Shown here: piece after piece, positions 18,144 through 27,838 of the stretch
Numbering within the stretch: the stretch's first letter is position 1
Layout: every line of letters starts with the position of its first letter
Source: Rhodanobacter sp. L36
GTDB lineage: Bacteria > Pseudomonadota > Gammaproteobacteria > Xanthomonadales > Rhodanobacteraceae
Length of the DNA: 64,000 bases
Assembly: GCF_009765755.1 (NCBI RefSeq)
Contig: NZ_LMUV01000011.1
Location: 212,671-276,670 of the forward strand
Direction of reading: 5' to 3'
The notes under the pieces: generated by a model
What the model was told of the DNA's origin: nothing
What the model saw: only the letters and a program-made list of their open reading frames with translations
Databases searched by the model: none
Translations under genes and position numbers: made by a program

Positions 18144-18494
18144 ATGACACACGCATGGGACTCGATGGAAAACAACCTGCTCGATGAACTTGCGTCGATC
18201 ATCGAAGTGGTTGGGCGTGTCGATGTCCAAATTCGCGAGAGTGTCCAGTCATGTCGACGGAGCGAGGCGCAGCGACTGGCCGCGGCGCTGGTGAATCTGC
18301 TGGAAGAAAAGCGCGACCATGGCGAGGCCATGCGACGGAATTTGATCGATCTGCACGACACGAATCAGGCAAACATGGCGTCGTTTCAGCGCTGTTCCGA
18401 CATGTCGATTTATTTGCTGAGCCTGCTGTCGACCCGCCTTCCGATATACCAGCGAATATGCACTCGCTTGATGGGGGACCTTGGTAGCGCATGA
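18144..18494 (+). CDS. Small helical hypothetical protein
   Basis: A 116-residue predicted all-helical cytosolic protein that I do not recognise. The sequence is leucine and glutamate rich with heptad-like spacing (NNLLDELASIIEVVGRV, then RLAAALVNLLEEKRDHGEAMRR) and a C-terminal LLSLLSTRLPIYQRICTRL helix. The chosen ATG at 18144 follows GAGCGG; an upstream ATG at 18129 is possible. High third-position GC supports coding. It borders the decayed patch at 18.6-19.0 kb, so it may be accessory. Confidence 0.55.
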   Translation: MTHAWDSMENNLLDELASIIEVVGRVDVQIRESVQSCRRSEAQRLAAALVNLLEEKRDHGEAMRRNLIDLHDTNQANMASFQRCSDMSIYLLSLLSTRLPIYQRICTRLMGDLGSA

Positions 18495-18600
18495 CATTGG
18501 TTGGAGGGGCTCTGAGTTGCCGGTTTTCAGATCGGCATGGCTTCCATCGTGGCGCGGATCGGCGACGCATCGCCATCGCAACTATTCGCCCACTATCTTG

Positions 18601-18720
18601 CCCGATATAGAGCGCCAGCATCATCCTCGTCTCCGCGATCATCGGCTTGACTCTGCTCCTGCTCGGTCTTCAACGCCGGCACCATCTCGGCAAGACCCAC
18701 GCAGGCACCGGCACCGCGTC
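18601..18720 (-). pseudogene. Remnant of a TetR-family regulator C-terminus
   Basis: This stretch closely matches, base by base, the 3' part of the intact TetR gene at 21122-21745. The encoded end reads AETRMMLALYIGQ against AEARKMLALYIGN in the intact copy. A two-base loss near 18650 breaks the frame, and the N-terminal DNA-binding part is absent. It is therefore a decayed partial gene, probably from a paralogous regulator or a partial duplication. The alignment was done by eye. Confidence 0.7.
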
Positions 18721-18972
18721 GACAGCAACGCCACACCGAGTTGCGGCGTCGATAAGTGCGGTATCAGCGCCACCAGCGTCGCACCCGAGCGTGGCCGCGA
18801 GCAGGACGATGGTTCCGCTGGCGCGCCCCGAAACACCCGCCAGCTCGATTGATGCGTGCGAGGTTGATCGAGATCGCCACAAACAACAACACCGCCAGCG
18901 CCGCTGCCGCACCTTCGGCCGCCACCAGAAATCCGACCAGCCCGCAATCGCTGAAGCTTCCATGGATGCCAT
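18721..18972 (-). pseudogene. Frameshifted gene of a small membrane-protein family
   Basis: Pieces of one membrane protein appear consecutively in different minus-strand frames: ASAIAGWSDF, then LVAAEGAAAALAVLLF and VAISINLARI, then IELAGVSGRASGTIVLLAATL, then ATLVALIPHLSTPQLGVALL. Joined, they resemble the N-terminal half of an uncharacterised small integral-membrane family (WSDFFVA...GLLFVAISINL...LPGR). At least three frameshifts are needed, so the gene is dead unless the assembly is wrong. It runs directly into the TetR remnant. Confidence 0.65.
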
Positions 18973-19364
18973 TCACCTAGATGGTTTGTCTGATGCCGAC
19001 CACGCTGCACTGAGGATACGCCGCGCATCGCGTGTGCCGGCGCCGAGTGTAGATTTGAAACCGCCGTAAACGTCGTCCGGTTTGTACTTGCGTCCACGGA
19101 GTTGAGGCGCCTCAGTCTGCAGCGGTGGGGAAGGGGGAAATGGATGCCCCAGCCACGCTGGCTACTAACGGCCGTTACCGTCTGCGCAATCGCCACCGTT
19201 GTCAGCCTGTGCCAGATAGCACGCAAACGGCCACGCCGCGCCCGCAACAAGCCGAGCAACAGACCAAAACTCTGAAGCTTGTGGATGCGCGACAGGGCGC
19301 ATCAAGCGCTGGATCCAGTCTTGGTCAGGATGGCGGCCCAGGCACCAAACGCCCAGGCACAAAC
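18973..19364. other. Decayed region next to the pseudogenes
   Basis: No intact gene is seen. The minus strand carries a 67-codon frame (19165-19368) with hydrophobic patches such as WSVARLVAGAAWPFACYLA that may be another fragment of a membrane protein. The rest has no family resemblance. It lies immediately downstream of the M61-like peptidase gene. Confidence 0.45.
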
Positions 19365-20876
19365 TCATCTTCCGATCCGCTTCACGCAGCCCTTCAATGC
19401 ATCCTCGCTCAACCCGGGCACCACCATCACCGACCGCACCCTTCCGATCCCTGCCTTCTGTTCTTCCAGCATTTTCAGACAGCCCTCAAATAGCCTGCCA
19501 GGCAGTGCCATCTGCTCGCCCTTGTCGATGTAGCGCGAGAGCCAGTCCTCGATAGCGCCACCACCTTCATCCGCATAGCTGCGCACGAGATTCGCCCGCA
19601 CGCCAAGCGATGGATTGGCCGCAAAGCGATCGCGCATATGCAGCAGTACCTCGTTCATCGTTTTGTGACCCTGTGTTCGCGCGCGCAACCGCGCATCGAG
19701 TATCCACGCCAGGATCGCGCCGCGCTTGTATGGCACCTCCTGCACATCGCGACTCTTCCAGAAGCCCGTGGCCACTTCGCTATTGGTGATGTGTCGTGCC
19801 GGCGACATGTCGTAACCGGTGCTGATGGAGTTGAAGTCGTTGGCAAAATCTTGAAGCGTCCACGCGCCCGACCCCAGCATCGCGCGGCTGGTATGGAATA
19901 CGGTGAAACCTTCGGAGTACCAGTAGGCGAGGGGTTCGTCCGCGCCGTCGGGCATGCGGCCGGTGCGCCTGGGTATCCACATGTGTGTGTATTCATGCGT
20001 GATCAACCCGTGCACCGTGACGGGCGTGACCTTGCGGGCGACGTAGGCAGCAAAGGCGCCGTCGCGACCCACGCCGGCGTTGAAGTAGTCATTACGATCC
20101 ATCGCCACCACGGTCACGGTGAACGGGCCGGTGGTGTCGTTCCAGAAAGCGCGCTGTTCGCTGATCACGGCAGCGGCGATGTCGGCATAACCATCCAGTG
20201 GAATCATCCAGTGACCGACCGCGGCCATTCGAAGTGTGCCACCACGAATCGGGCGCGTGGCCCGTTGCACATGGGTGCCACCGACCATCGTGGTCTGCAG
20301 CAGATTCTGCAGCGTGAGCGGCCCGGCTTTCGCCAGCTCCTGCAATGGCGTCACCAGCATCCATGTCACGGGACCTTTCCATTCGAACCGCACGACGGCC
20401 TTCGTGTCGCCGTCGGGATGCGCGAACAGATTTTCCCCCATCCCTTGGAACCAGTCCGCGCCCATCAATATGTCCTGATAGCCACTGCCGCCGACCAATG
20501 TGGCATCGGTAGCGGGCGTCAAGCGATAGAGGATTTCGACACGACTGCCGGCCGCGGCATGCAATGTCCATATTCCATCAGAAGTGCTCGCCAGCGTGCC
20601 CGCATGCACGGCGGTCGCCATCACCTTGCGCGACGGTGTTTCCTGGCCAATGCCTTGGGGCGGTCTGATTCGCGCGAGACCCGATGCCGGCATGTCAAAG
20701 GCCATCCGCATGTCGAGCGCTTCGAGCTTTCCATCCACCAACGCCGGCTGCAGCTGATATGAGAGCGATGTGATGCTGTCTTGGGGAGCGGCAAAAGCCG
20801 CCGGCACGATAACCGCCATCAGCAGCAACGCGGATCGCAGCAGCCGGCGAACGTATAAACGAAGGACAGACGACAT
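19365..20876 (-). CDS. Secreted M61-like (glycyl aminopeptidase-type) metalloprotease
   Basis: A 503-residue exported protein. A signal peptide covers about 1-29 (ending FAAPQ). The zinc site is HEYTHMW (HExxH, about residue 295) with the third ligand glutamate in YWYSEGFTVF, the gluzincin arrangement. The N-terminal beta domain (about 35-200) and the helical C-terminal part match the general layout of family M61, though the C-terminal PDZ domain of many members is missing. Substrate unknown; probably a periplasmic aminopeptidase. The start has GGAG seven to ten bases upstream. It sits upstream of the decayed patch. Confidence 0.75.
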   Translation of the reverse strand: MSSVLRLYVRRLLRSALLLMAVIVPAAFAAPQDSITSLSYQLQPALVDGKLEALDMRMAFDMPASGLARIRPPQGIGQETPSRKVMATAVHAGTLASTSDGIWTLHAAAGSRVEILYRLTPATDATLVGGSGYQDILMGADWFQGMGENLFAHPDGDTKAVVRFEWKGPVTWMLVTPLQELAKAGPLTLQNLLQTTMVGGTHVQRATRPIRGGTLRMAAVGHWMIPLDGYADIAAAVISEQRAFWNDTTGPFTVTVVAMDRNDYFNAGVGRDGAFAAYVARKVTPVTVHGLITHEYTHMWIPRRTGRMPDGADEPLAYWYSEGFTVFHTSRAMLGSGAWTLQDFANDFNSISTGYDMSPARHITNSEVATGFWKSRDVQEVPYKRGAILAWILDARLRARTQGHKTMNEVLLHMRDRFAANPSLGVRANLVRSYADEGGGAIEDWLSRYIDKGEQMALPGRLFEGCLKMLEEQKAGIGRVRSVMVVPGLSEDALKGCVKRIGR

Positions 20877-21121
20877 GAGCGACTCCGAGCAGTTGCGATC
20901 CGGTCAACCAGCAAGAATCTGGCCACCCGACCACACAACAAGAATCACCATGGCTACGCAGTTTCGACGCTGCCAAGGCGAGCTGCTCGATGTCCGCGGA
21001 CATGGAATGGATATGCCGGACACATCAACGCATGAACGATGTCGTTGAAGATGCATCGGGAAGTTTTGCTCTCCTGCCTGAGCACTTGATCCGCCCATCC
21101 AGCGTGCGTCAGTCACGAAAA

Positions 21122-21745
21122 TCACCCTTCAACCACATTCCCGATATACAACGCCAGCATCTTCCTCGCCTCCGCGATCAAAGGCTTGCGACGTTGCTCC
21201 TGCTCGGTTTTCAACGCGGGTACCATTTTCATCACCTGCGCGATCAACACCGACGCCGCATCCGCCTGACGTGCGGTAAGTCGGTGATTCGCCGCACGCA
21301 GGATGGTCGCCACCTGCTGGCGCATGGCGCCGCGCAACGGCATGCGGCGTTCCATGATGCCGGCCACGACGTGCGTGAGGGCGATGGCTGCGTCTCGATC
21401 CTTGCGCAAATCCAGCATACGATCGACCAGCAAATTCGCAAGTTGCGTGGGTGACATGCCGGGCGCTCGCGCCACAAGCGTTTGCAGCGTGCGCGAGGCG
21501 TGATCGGCATAGCGCGTGAAGAGTGCTTCGGCCAAGGCTTCTTTCGACGGAAAAAACTGGTACAGCGAACCGATCGATGCGCCGGCGTGCGCGGCGATCT
21601 CGGTCATGGTGGTGGCTTCGTAGCCCTTCGCAGTAAACAGCGTGGCACTCGCATCCAGCAGCGCAGCGACACGCAATCGACCGCGCTCTCGTTGCGGCGC
21701 CTTCGCAGTCGGCGGCTGAATTGACACTATGTGAGCCTCACTCAT
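21122..21745 (-). CDS. TetR-family repressor of the adjacent MFS pump
   Basis: A 207-residue TetR-type regulator. The helix-turn-helix is in residues about 22-68 (LDASATLFTAKGYEATTMTEIAAHAG, then IGSLYQFFPSKEAL), and a helical ligand-binding domain follows. It is divergent from the DHA2-type transporter starting 97 bp away, the classic repressor-pump pair, so it probably represses both genes. An almost perfect palindrome overlaps its own start codon (separate entry). The C-terminus is related to the TetR remnant at 18.6 kb. The ligand is unknown. Confidence 0.92.
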   Translation of the reverse strand: MSEAHIVSIQPPTAKAPQRERGRLRVAALLDASATLFTAKGYEATTMTEIAAHAGASIGSLYQFFPSKEALAEALFTRYADHASRTLQTLVARAPGMSPTQLANLLVDRMLDLRKDRDAAIALTHVVAGIMERRMPLRGAMRQQVATILRAANHRLTARQADAASVLIAQVMKMVPALKTEQEQRRKPLIAEARKMLALYIGNVVEG

Positions 21746-21762
21746 AAACTATGTTTGTGAGT
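21740..21762. promoter_or_regulatory. Operator palindrome of the TetR/MFS pair
   Basis: Inverted repeat with arms ACTCATAAAC (21740-21749) and GTTTGTGAGT (21753-21762) around TAT; nine of ten positions pair. It covers the TetR start codon and the base just upstream, a place where a bound repressor would block both its own gene and the divergent pump. A further half-site-like word, ACTATGTGAG, lies inside the first codons of tetR. Repressor binding is inferred. Confidence 0.7.
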
Positions 21763-21842
21763 TTCCTTCATAAATCTCCTGCCTGCAACAAGGTGCGCTG
21801 CGTGCGGTCTCTTTGCTCCATCGAGCGAAGCCGGCGGCCTGC

Positions 21843-23300
21843 ATGAGTGCGGACGCGAAGGAGCAGGCAACGGTGCAGGAAACGCCGCAGTTCGCCGTCG
21901 AGCGTGATCCGCGCCTGCGCCTGCTGATTCCCGGCATCGTGGCCGTGTCGTTCCTGATGGAGCAACTCGACTCCACCATCATCGTGACCGCCGTACCGGC
22001 GATGGCGCGCAGCCTTGGCGTGACGCCGCTCAGCATGAACCTGGCGGTGACCACCTATGTGCTGGCCCTGGCGATGTTCATTCCGGTGAGCGGCTGGTTT
22101 GCCGATCGCTTCGGTGCACGCCGCATCTTCGCGCTGGCGCTGATCGTTTTCACTGTCGGCTCGATGTTCTGCGGCATGGCGACGACGTTCCCCATGCTGA
22201 TCGCGATGCGTGCGCTGCAAGGTCTGGGTGGCGCGATGATGACACCGGTAGGGCGGTTGATCCTGATTCGCAGTTTTCCGCGCAGCCAGCTTGTTACCGC
22301 GATGACGTACATGACGCTGCCGGCGGTGGTCGGGCCGGTGATCGGGCCGTTGCTTGGCGGTGTGCTCACGACCTATGCGTCGTGGCGCTGGGTGTTTTTC
22401 GTCAACGTGCCGTTCGGCATCGCCGGGGTGATTCTCGCGCTGCGCTACTTCGAGGATTTCCGTGAAGCGTCGCCGGCGCGTTTCGATTTCCCGGGCTTCC
22501 TGATGGTCGGCATGGCGGTGATGCTCCTGCAGTACGGCATGGAGAACATTGGACGTCCGACGATACCGGTCGCAGCGATTGCTGGCGTGGTTGCGACCGG
22601 CGTGTTGCTGTTGATTGCATTCGGGCGCTATGCGCGCAAGGTCACCGCGCCGGCGGTGGATCTCACGCTGTTCCGCCAGCGTTCGTTTCGCATCGGCACG
22701 CTGGTCGGCGGGCTTTGCCGCGTGGGACTCAATGGCGTGCCGTTCCTGTTGCCGCTGATGTTGCAGCTGGGCTTCGGAGTAAGCCCGGTGGTATCCGGTT
22801 CGCTCACGTTCGTTGGTGCGATCAGCGGTTTTTCGATCCGCAAGATCCTGATCCGCTTGCTGCGCGTGTTCGGTTTCGATCGCGTACTGATCGGCAGCGC
22901 CATCGCGGGATCGGCGATGGTGGCGTCGTTCGCGTTTCTGCGCGCGGATACGCCGCACTGGATCGTGGTCGTCTGTGTGTTCGCATTCGGGTTGACGCGC
23001 TCGTGCCAGTTCATGAGTTCCAACACGCTGTCGTATTCCGACGTGCCGGCGGTGCAGTTGAGTCGCGCGACGTCACTCGGTGGCGTGCTGCAACAACTCA
23101 GCGTGAGTTTCGGCGTGTCGATCGCCGCGATGCTGCTCGGGCTGGTGTCGATGCGCGGCGGCGGCTTGACTGTCGCGCATTTTCATCTCGCATTCCTGTT
23201 GATGGCCGTGATCCCGCTGCTGTCCGTGCCCGGGTTCTTTTTCCTGCACCCGGAAGATGGTGCGCAGGTGGCCTTGCACGTGCGCAAGCGCAAGGCCTGA
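21843..23300 (+). CDS. DHA2-type MFS multidrug efflux transporter
   Basis: A 485-residue major-facilitator protein with about 14 membrane helices, as in the DHA2 drug:proton antiporter group. Family motifs include LDSTIIVTAVPAMARSLG in helix 1, the loop motif GWFADRFGARR, and GPVIGPLLGG in helix 5. It should export a hydrophobic drug or toxic metabolite in exchange for protons. The ATG at 21843 starts a short cytosolic tail; a TTG ten codons upstream is in frame but lacks a ribosome site. It is divergent from and probably controlled by the TetR repressor. Confidence 0.93.
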   Translation: MSADAKEQATVQETPQFAVERDPRLRLLIPGIVAVSFLMEQLDSTIIVTAVPAMARSLGVTPLSMNLAVTTYVLALAMFIPVSGWFADRFGARRIFALALIVFTVGSMFCGMATTFPMLIAMRALQGLGGAMMTPVGRLILIRSFPRSQLVTAMTYMTLPAVVGPVIGPLLGGVLTTYASWRWVFFVNVPFGIAGVILALRYFEDFREASPARFDFPGFLMVGMAVMLLQYGMENIGRPTIPVAAIAGVVATGVLLLIAFGRYARKVTAPAVDLTLFRQRSFRIGTLVGGLCRVGLNGVPFLLPLMLQLGFGVSPVVSGSLTFVGAISGFSIRKILIRLLRVFGFDRVLIGSAIAGSAMVASFAFLRADTPHWIVVVCVFAFGLTRSCQFMSSNTLSYSDVPAVQLSRATSLGGVLQQLSVSFGVSIAAMLLGLVSMRGGGLTVAHFHLAFLLMAVIPLLSVPGFFFLHPEDGAQVALHVRKRKA

Positions 23301-23312
23301 GTGTCCGGAAGG

Positions 23313-24416
23313 TCAATCGAGCGCGAGATAATCCGTATAGCCTTCCGCACCACCGCCGTAGAACGTCTTGGGATCCGGCTTGTTGAGTGCGGCATTTTCG
23401 CGAAGGCGGCGCGGAAGATCCGGATTGGCGAGAAACTCGCGACCAAACGCAACGAGGTCGGCGCGTCCACTGGCGACTTCGTCGATGGCCATCGCGCGGT
23501 CGTAGCCGTTGTTGACCATCCATGCGCCCTTGAACGGCTTGCGCATCCGCTCGTAGTCGAACGGTTCCGGCTCGCGCGCGCCGGCGGTTTCACCTTCGAT
23601 GATGTGAAGGTAGGCGAGGTTGAGGCCGGCCAGCCGTTCGACCGCGCGATTGAACAGGCGTTGCGGACTGCTATCGGCAATGTCGCCGGAATGGGTAAGT
23701 GGCGACAGGCGCACGGCGGTGCGGCCCGCACCGATTTCGCCGGCCACCGCCTGGCACACTTCGAACAACAGGCGCGTGCGGTTTTCGATACCGCCGCCGT
23801 ACGCGTCGGTGCGATGGTTGCTCTTGTCACGCAGGAACTGGTCGATCAGATAGCCGTTGGCGCCATGCACTTCGACACCGTCGAAACCGGCTTCGCGCGC
23901 GTTGGCCGCGGCCTGGCGATAGCTGTCGATCAACGCGGGAATTTCCTCGAGCGCCAGCGCACGCGGCGCGGATACATCCACGAAGCCTTCGGCGATGAAG
24001 GTTTTTGCTTCGGCGCGAATCGCCGACGGCGCTACCGGCGGCTTTCCATCCGGCTGCAGAGAAACATGCGAGATTCGCCCCACATGCCAGAGCTGCAGTA
24101 CGATGCGCCCGCCCTTCGCGTGCACGGCGGCGGTGACTTTTTTCCAGCCCTCGATCTGCTCACGCGAATGGATGCCCGGCGTGGCGATGTAGCCCTGACC
24201 TTCGGGGCTGATCTGGGTGGCTTCCGCAATGATCAGGCCGGCGCTCGCGCGCTGCGCGTAGTAGGTGGCATTGAGTTCGGTCGGCACGTTGCCGGCGCTG
24301 GCACGGTTGCGCGTGAGCGGCGCCATCACGATGCGGTTGGGCACTTCGATGTCGCCTACCATCGTGGGCTGGAACAGCGCGTCGACGTTGGCCGAAGTGG
24401 CGTGGGAGACGTTCAT
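23313..24416 (-). CDS. Old Yellow Enzyme family alkene reductase
   Basis: A 367-residue FMN-dependent oxidoreductase of the Old Yellow Enzyme group (NemA/OYE-like). The TIM barrel starts at LFQPTMVGDIEVPNRIVMAPLTRNRA. The substrate-binding pair is in HGANGYLIDQFLRD, the conserved HxxN motif. The late block VAFGREFLANPDLPRRLRE binds the FMN phosphate. It reduces activated carbon-carbon double bonds or nitro groups with NADPH, usually in detoxification. The start at 24416 has AGGA upstream. It is convergent with the MFS gene; the pairing with an efflux pump fits a detoxification island. Confidence 0.95.
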   Translation of the reverse strand: MNVSHATSANVDALFQPTMVGDIEVPNRIVMAPLTRNRASAGNVPTELNATYYAQRASAGLIIAEATQISPEGQGYIATPGIHSREQIEGWKKVTAAVHAKGGRIVLQLWHVGRISHVSLQPDGKPPVAPSAIRAEAKTFIAEGFVDVSAPRALALEEIPALIDSYRQAAANAREAGFDGVEVHGANGYLIDQFLRDKSNHRTDAYGGGIENRTRLLFEVCQAVAGEIGAGRTAVRLSPLTHSGDIADSSPQRLFNRAVERLAGLNLAYLHIIEGETAGAREPEPFDYERMRKPFKGAWMVNNGYDRAMAIDEVASGRADLVAFGREFLANPDLPRRLRENAALNKPDPKTFYGGGAEGYTDYLALD

Positions 24417-24575
24417 GGAGATCCTTGTTGGGGAGTGGCGCAAAAGCAGACTGTGAAGTATAGGAACGCGATTGTTCGCAGAATGTCGAAGCGTGTGACA
24501 TCGTCGCGCGCCGTCACATCACCCACGCGTCACTGCCGATCGGTCATGAATACGCATCAACTCGAGGTCATCGTC

Positions 24576-25037
24576 ATGTCCCGTCGCACTCGTTCCTCCG
24601 CGCTGTCGTGGCCGATCAATCCGTTCGCCATGTGGACGACACTGGCAACGAAGTCGGCGGAAATGCTGCTGGCGTCGGGCGAAGTCGTCGCCCATCGCAG
24701 CCAGCGCATGGCGTCGATGGGCGCGAATCCCGATGCCGCCGACAGGCGCGAGATGGGCCGGATGGTGCAGGAAAAAGTCGACGCCTCGGCCGAATCGGCG
24801 CAGGCCATGTCGATGAAGGCGGCGAGCCTTTACCAGGCGTCGATGATGCAGTGGTTGAACCTCGCCAACCGACAAGCTGCCGCGCTTTGCGGCATCGGCA
24901 CATCACCTCGCATAAGCGCGGACGTGGCGGCAAAGAAAACCATGCGTGCCGCGGCGGAGATCGCCACCGCCGGCATGGCGCCGTTCCATCGGCGCGCCAC
25001 CGGCAACGCAAAGCGATTGCGCAAGCCGCGCAGCTGA
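24576..25037 (+). CDS. Phasin-like granule-associated protein
   Basis: A 153-residue helical protein. The core WTTLATKSAEMLLASGEVVAHRSQ, then ADRREMGRMVQEKV, ESAQAMSMKAASLYQASM resembles polyhydroxyalkanoate granule-associated phasins of Xanthomonadales. It would coat storage granules. A basic, proline-containing tail ends in LRKPRS. The ATG at 24576 has GAGGT seven bases upstream and is preferred over the in-frame ATG at 24546. No PHA synthase gene lies near, so granule binding is inferred only from the sequence pattern. Confidence 0.55.
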   Translation: MSRRTRSSALSWPINPFAMWTTLATKSAEMLLASGEVVAHRSQRMASMGANPDAADRREMGRMVQEKVDASAESAQAMSMKAASLYQASMMQWLNLANRQAAALCGIGTSPRISADVAAKKTMRAAAEIATAGMAPFHRRATGNAKRLRKPRS

Positions 25038-25041
25038 GTCG

Positions 25042-27048
25042 TCAGTCCGGCTTGTCCATGCCGACACTCATCGGCTTGCCGCCGCCGGGCACCACGGTGA
25101 TGGTGATCTTCGATGGATGTTGCGCGTCGTGGTGCACGACGTTGTGCGCGATCACACCCTTGTCCTCGTCGTAATTGTTGCCGCCGGTGTTGAGATTGCG
25201 GTCGAAACGCGGGAAGTTGCTGCTGGATATCGCGATGCGCAGCTTGTGGCCGGCATCGAAATAGTTGCTGGTGTCGATCGGCTGGAACGTCACCTTGTAG
25301 ATCTGTCCCGGCGACATCCACGCGAGTGGCTTGTCGTAGCCGTCGCGGTAGCGCATGCGCTGGATGTTCTCGGTGATGTTGAACGCCTGGCCGTCCGGAT
25401 GGACGTCCATCACCTTGAAGGTGAAGTCGGTGTCCTTCGCGCTGGAAGAGACATACAAAGTCACGGTGATCGGTCCGCTGACTTCGGTACCCTCCTTGAA
25501 CGGTTCGGAGTCATAAACCAGCACGTCGTTACGCGCTTCCTCGCTGCGCTGGTCGTACGAGCCGAACTTCACCGCGGTGCCCTGGCAGCAACCACCGCCG
25601 CCGAAGGTCATGACCGGGTTGGCCGGGTCGTAGACGAGCGCGTCCGGATGATCGTCAGTGTCGGGTTTCGCGGTGAGCGCGCCGTCGCCGTACAGCGTGT
25701 TCGCCTTGCCGGCACTGCTGAAGTAGAAATCCTGCGTGGTGGCGCCGGCCGGTGGCCAGGTGGGCGATTGCTCCCACTGGTTTTTGCCCATCACGTAGTA
25801 CATCACCTTCGGCTGCTTCTGCAGGATGCCGTTGTCCTCGCCCTTGAGGAAATGGTCGAACCAGCCGTAGACAAGCTTGTTGTATTCGAATCGCGCATCG
25901 CCCATGTCGAGGTCGCCGACCATGGTGTCCTTGGTGGCGCGCGTATAGGCGCAATGGAGTACCGGCGCGATCACCGCGTATTGCTGATCGGCAACCGCCT
26001 TGGGCGCGGTGCGGCGCACTTCGTTATAGGCGGCAAGATTCGGCGACACCGACACATCGAACCAGCTCATGAACCACAGGCCGGGCTTGCTGATCTTCAG
26101 CCCGTCGTTCCACAGGCCGCCTTTGTACCAGGCTGGATCGTTCGGCGTGCGAGCCACCATGTTGCCGCCGGTGGATACGGGCATGCGTGTCTCGAAGATG
26201 CCCGGCGGGCCACCGACGGCCTTGATCATGTCTTTCAGCGGCAGATGCCAAAACGCCTTGTTCCAGTCCACCGGCGGCATCTGCGTGGCGAGGTCGAAAT
26301 CGCGCGAGGCGTTGACCAGTTCGGCTTGCGTCGTGTTCGACGGAAACATCGGCCGCACCTGATTCTGGATGCCGTAGTCGTAGATCCATGACACGAACAG
26401 CAACTGCACCGCGCCACCTCGGTACCAGTTGCCCTGCTCGAAATACGGACCGACGCGACCCACGCCCGCGCCGAAACCCTGCACGTTGAACGTGGCAAGC
26501 GCCGGATCGTTCTGTGCGACCACCGCCAGCTGCCATTCCGCGGTGGACGAACAACCAGTCGTACCCACCTTGCCGCTCGCCCACGGTTGTGTGGACATCC
26601 ACTTGATCTCGTCGCTGCCATCGCTGAGCGGCGTGCCGAGGATGTCGTAGTTGCCCTGCGAAAAGAAATGCCCGCGCTCCTGCATCACCACGTATGCATA
26701 GCCCCGTTTCACGGCTTCAAGCTCGCGGCTCATGTCCGCCGGTGCGCCGAGTTTCACGTCCCAGTAATTGAAGTTGTACGGCGTGCGCTCGAAGATGATC
26801 GGCACCTTGCCGGCGTTCTTCGGCCTGTAGATATCGGCCGCCATCAGCTTGCCGTCGCGCATTTTCACCATCACCTTGCGATCGATGACGGCGATTTGTT
26901 CCAGCTGCTGCTCGATGTCGTTGCGCTGTTCGATCAGCTTGGTTTGTGGATCGACGCGTTGCGCGTAAACCGGCGTGGCAAACAGGAACGACAGCCCGAA
27001 GGGCAGGGCCATGCTGGCGAAGATGGAACGCAGATGCCGGACGTGCAT
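25042..27048 (-). CDS. Exported CocE/NonD family hydrolase
   Basis: A 668-residue alpha/beta hydrolase of the X-Pro dipeptidyl-peptidase / cocaine-esterase type. A signal peptide is present (about 1-29, ending VYAQRV). The N-terminal hydrolase domain begins near [16 protein letters not shown], with an FERTPYN block and a serine elbow in [12 protein letters not shown] helical insert and a C-terminal jelly-roll domain (about 475-650, [19 protein letters not shown]) follow. It probably cleaves peptides or esters in the periplasm. The start has GGGAGA upstream. It is convergent with the phasin-like gene and divergent from yceI. Confidence 0.9.
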   Translation of the reverse strand: MHVRHLRSIFASMALPFGLSFLFATPVYAQRVDPQTKLIEQRNDIEQQLEQIAVIDRKVMVKMRDGKLMAADIYRPKNAGKVPIIFERTPYNFNYWDVKLGAPADMSRELEAVKRGYAYVVMQERGHFFSQGNYDILGTPLSDGSDEIKWMSTQPWASGKVGTTGCSSTAEWQLAVVAQNDPALATFNVQGFGAGVGRVGPYFEQGNWYRGGAVQLLFVSWIYDYGIQNQVRPMFPSNTTQAELVNASRDFDLATQMPPVDWNKAFWHLPLKDMIKAVGGPPGIFETRMPVSTGGNMVARTPNDPAWYKGGLWNDGLKISKPGLWFMSWFDVSVSPNLAAYNEVRRTAPKAVADQQYAVIAPVLHCAYTRATKDTMVGDLDMGDARFEYNKLVYGWFDHFLKGEDNGILQKQPKVMYYVMGKNQWEQSPTWPPAGATTQDFYFSSAGKANTLYGDGALTAKPDTDDHPDALVYDPANPVMTFGGGGCCQGTAVKFGSYDQRSEEARNDVLVYDSEPFKEGTEVSGPITVTLYVSSSAKDTDFTFKVMDVHPDGQAFNITENIQRMRYRDGYDKPLAWMSPGQIYKVTFQPIDTSNYFDAGHKLRIAISSSNFPRFDRNLNTGGNNYDEDKGVIAHNVVHHDAQHPSKITITVVPGGGKPMSVGMDKPD

Positions 27049-27238
27049 GCGAATCTCCCGTGACTTCAGCCATCGAGTATGTGGCAAACGGACCCCGGGG
27101 ATAAGTGACGTCAAGCACATCGGGTCGTGCCTTGTATCGGAAGAACCTGCGGACAGGATGTCGATTCACCGTCTTTCCGTTCGTCGCACTTGCAAGAACC
27201 GCCGCTGGCGCGGTTTTCAATCACCACAAGGAATGGAC

Positions 27239-27838
27239 ATGAGGATCAAACCCGCCACGATGAAAACTAAATTACTGCTGGCTCTGCTGGCGCTGGCGCC
27301 GATGGGCGCCACTGTGGCCGCTTCCGCCACGTACACGCTCGATCCGAACCACACCTATCCGAGCTTCGAGGCCGACCACATGGGCGGCGTGTCGGTGTGG
27401 CGCGGCAAGCTCAACCACACTACCGGCAAGGTCGTGCTGGACAAGCAAAAAGGCAGCGGCACGCTGCACGTCGATCTCGACCTGTCCAGCATCGATTTCG
27501 GCCAGGACAAGTTGAACGCATGGGCGACCAGCAAGGAATTCTTCGATATCGCGAAGTATCCCGACGCCAGCTACAACGGCCAGCTCGCCGGCTTCGTCAG
27601 CGGCGCACCCACCCGTGTGGACGGCCAACTCACCCTGCATGGCGTGACCAAGCCGGTGTCGCTCACCATCAACAGTTTCAAGTGCATTCCGCATCCGCTG
27701 TACAAGCGCGAACTGTGCGGCGCCGATGCGCTGGCCCATTTCAATCGCGCCGATTTCGGCCTCGACATGGGAAAGTCCTACGGCTTCAGCATGGACGTGA
27801 CGCTGCGTATCCAGGTCGAAGGCCTGAAGGACAAGTAA
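27239..27838 (+). CDS. YceI family periplasmic lipid-binding protein
   Basis: A 199-residue YceI protein. A signal peptide (about 1-28, ending in ATVAASATY) precedes an eight-strand lipocalin-like beta-barrel with the family blocks TYTLDPNHTYPSFEADHMGG, DLSSIDFGQDKLN and TRVDGQLTLHGVTKPVSL. The family binds isoprenoid chains and is often induced by base or osmotic stress. Cysteines in KCIPHPLYKRELCG suggest a disulfide-linked loop, as in a subset of family members. The start at 27239 is chosen because AAGGA lies six bases upstream; ATG codons at 27233 and 27260 are alternatives. Confidence 0.93.
   Translation: MRIKPATMKTKLLLALLALAPMGATVAASATYTLDPNHTYPSFEADHMGGVSVWRGKLNHTTGKVVLDKQKGSGTLHVDLDLSSIDFGQDKLNAWATSKEFFDIAKYPDASYNGQLAGFVSGAPTRVDGQLTLHGVTKPVSLTINSFKCIPHPLYKRELCGADALAHFNRADFGLDMGKSYGFSMDVTLRIQVEGLKDK

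Noticed and set aside
21768-22958. 396-codon minus-strand frame under the MFS gene
   Set aside because: Composed mainly of R, H, Q, A and E as expected for the antisense of a GC-rich membrane protein gene.
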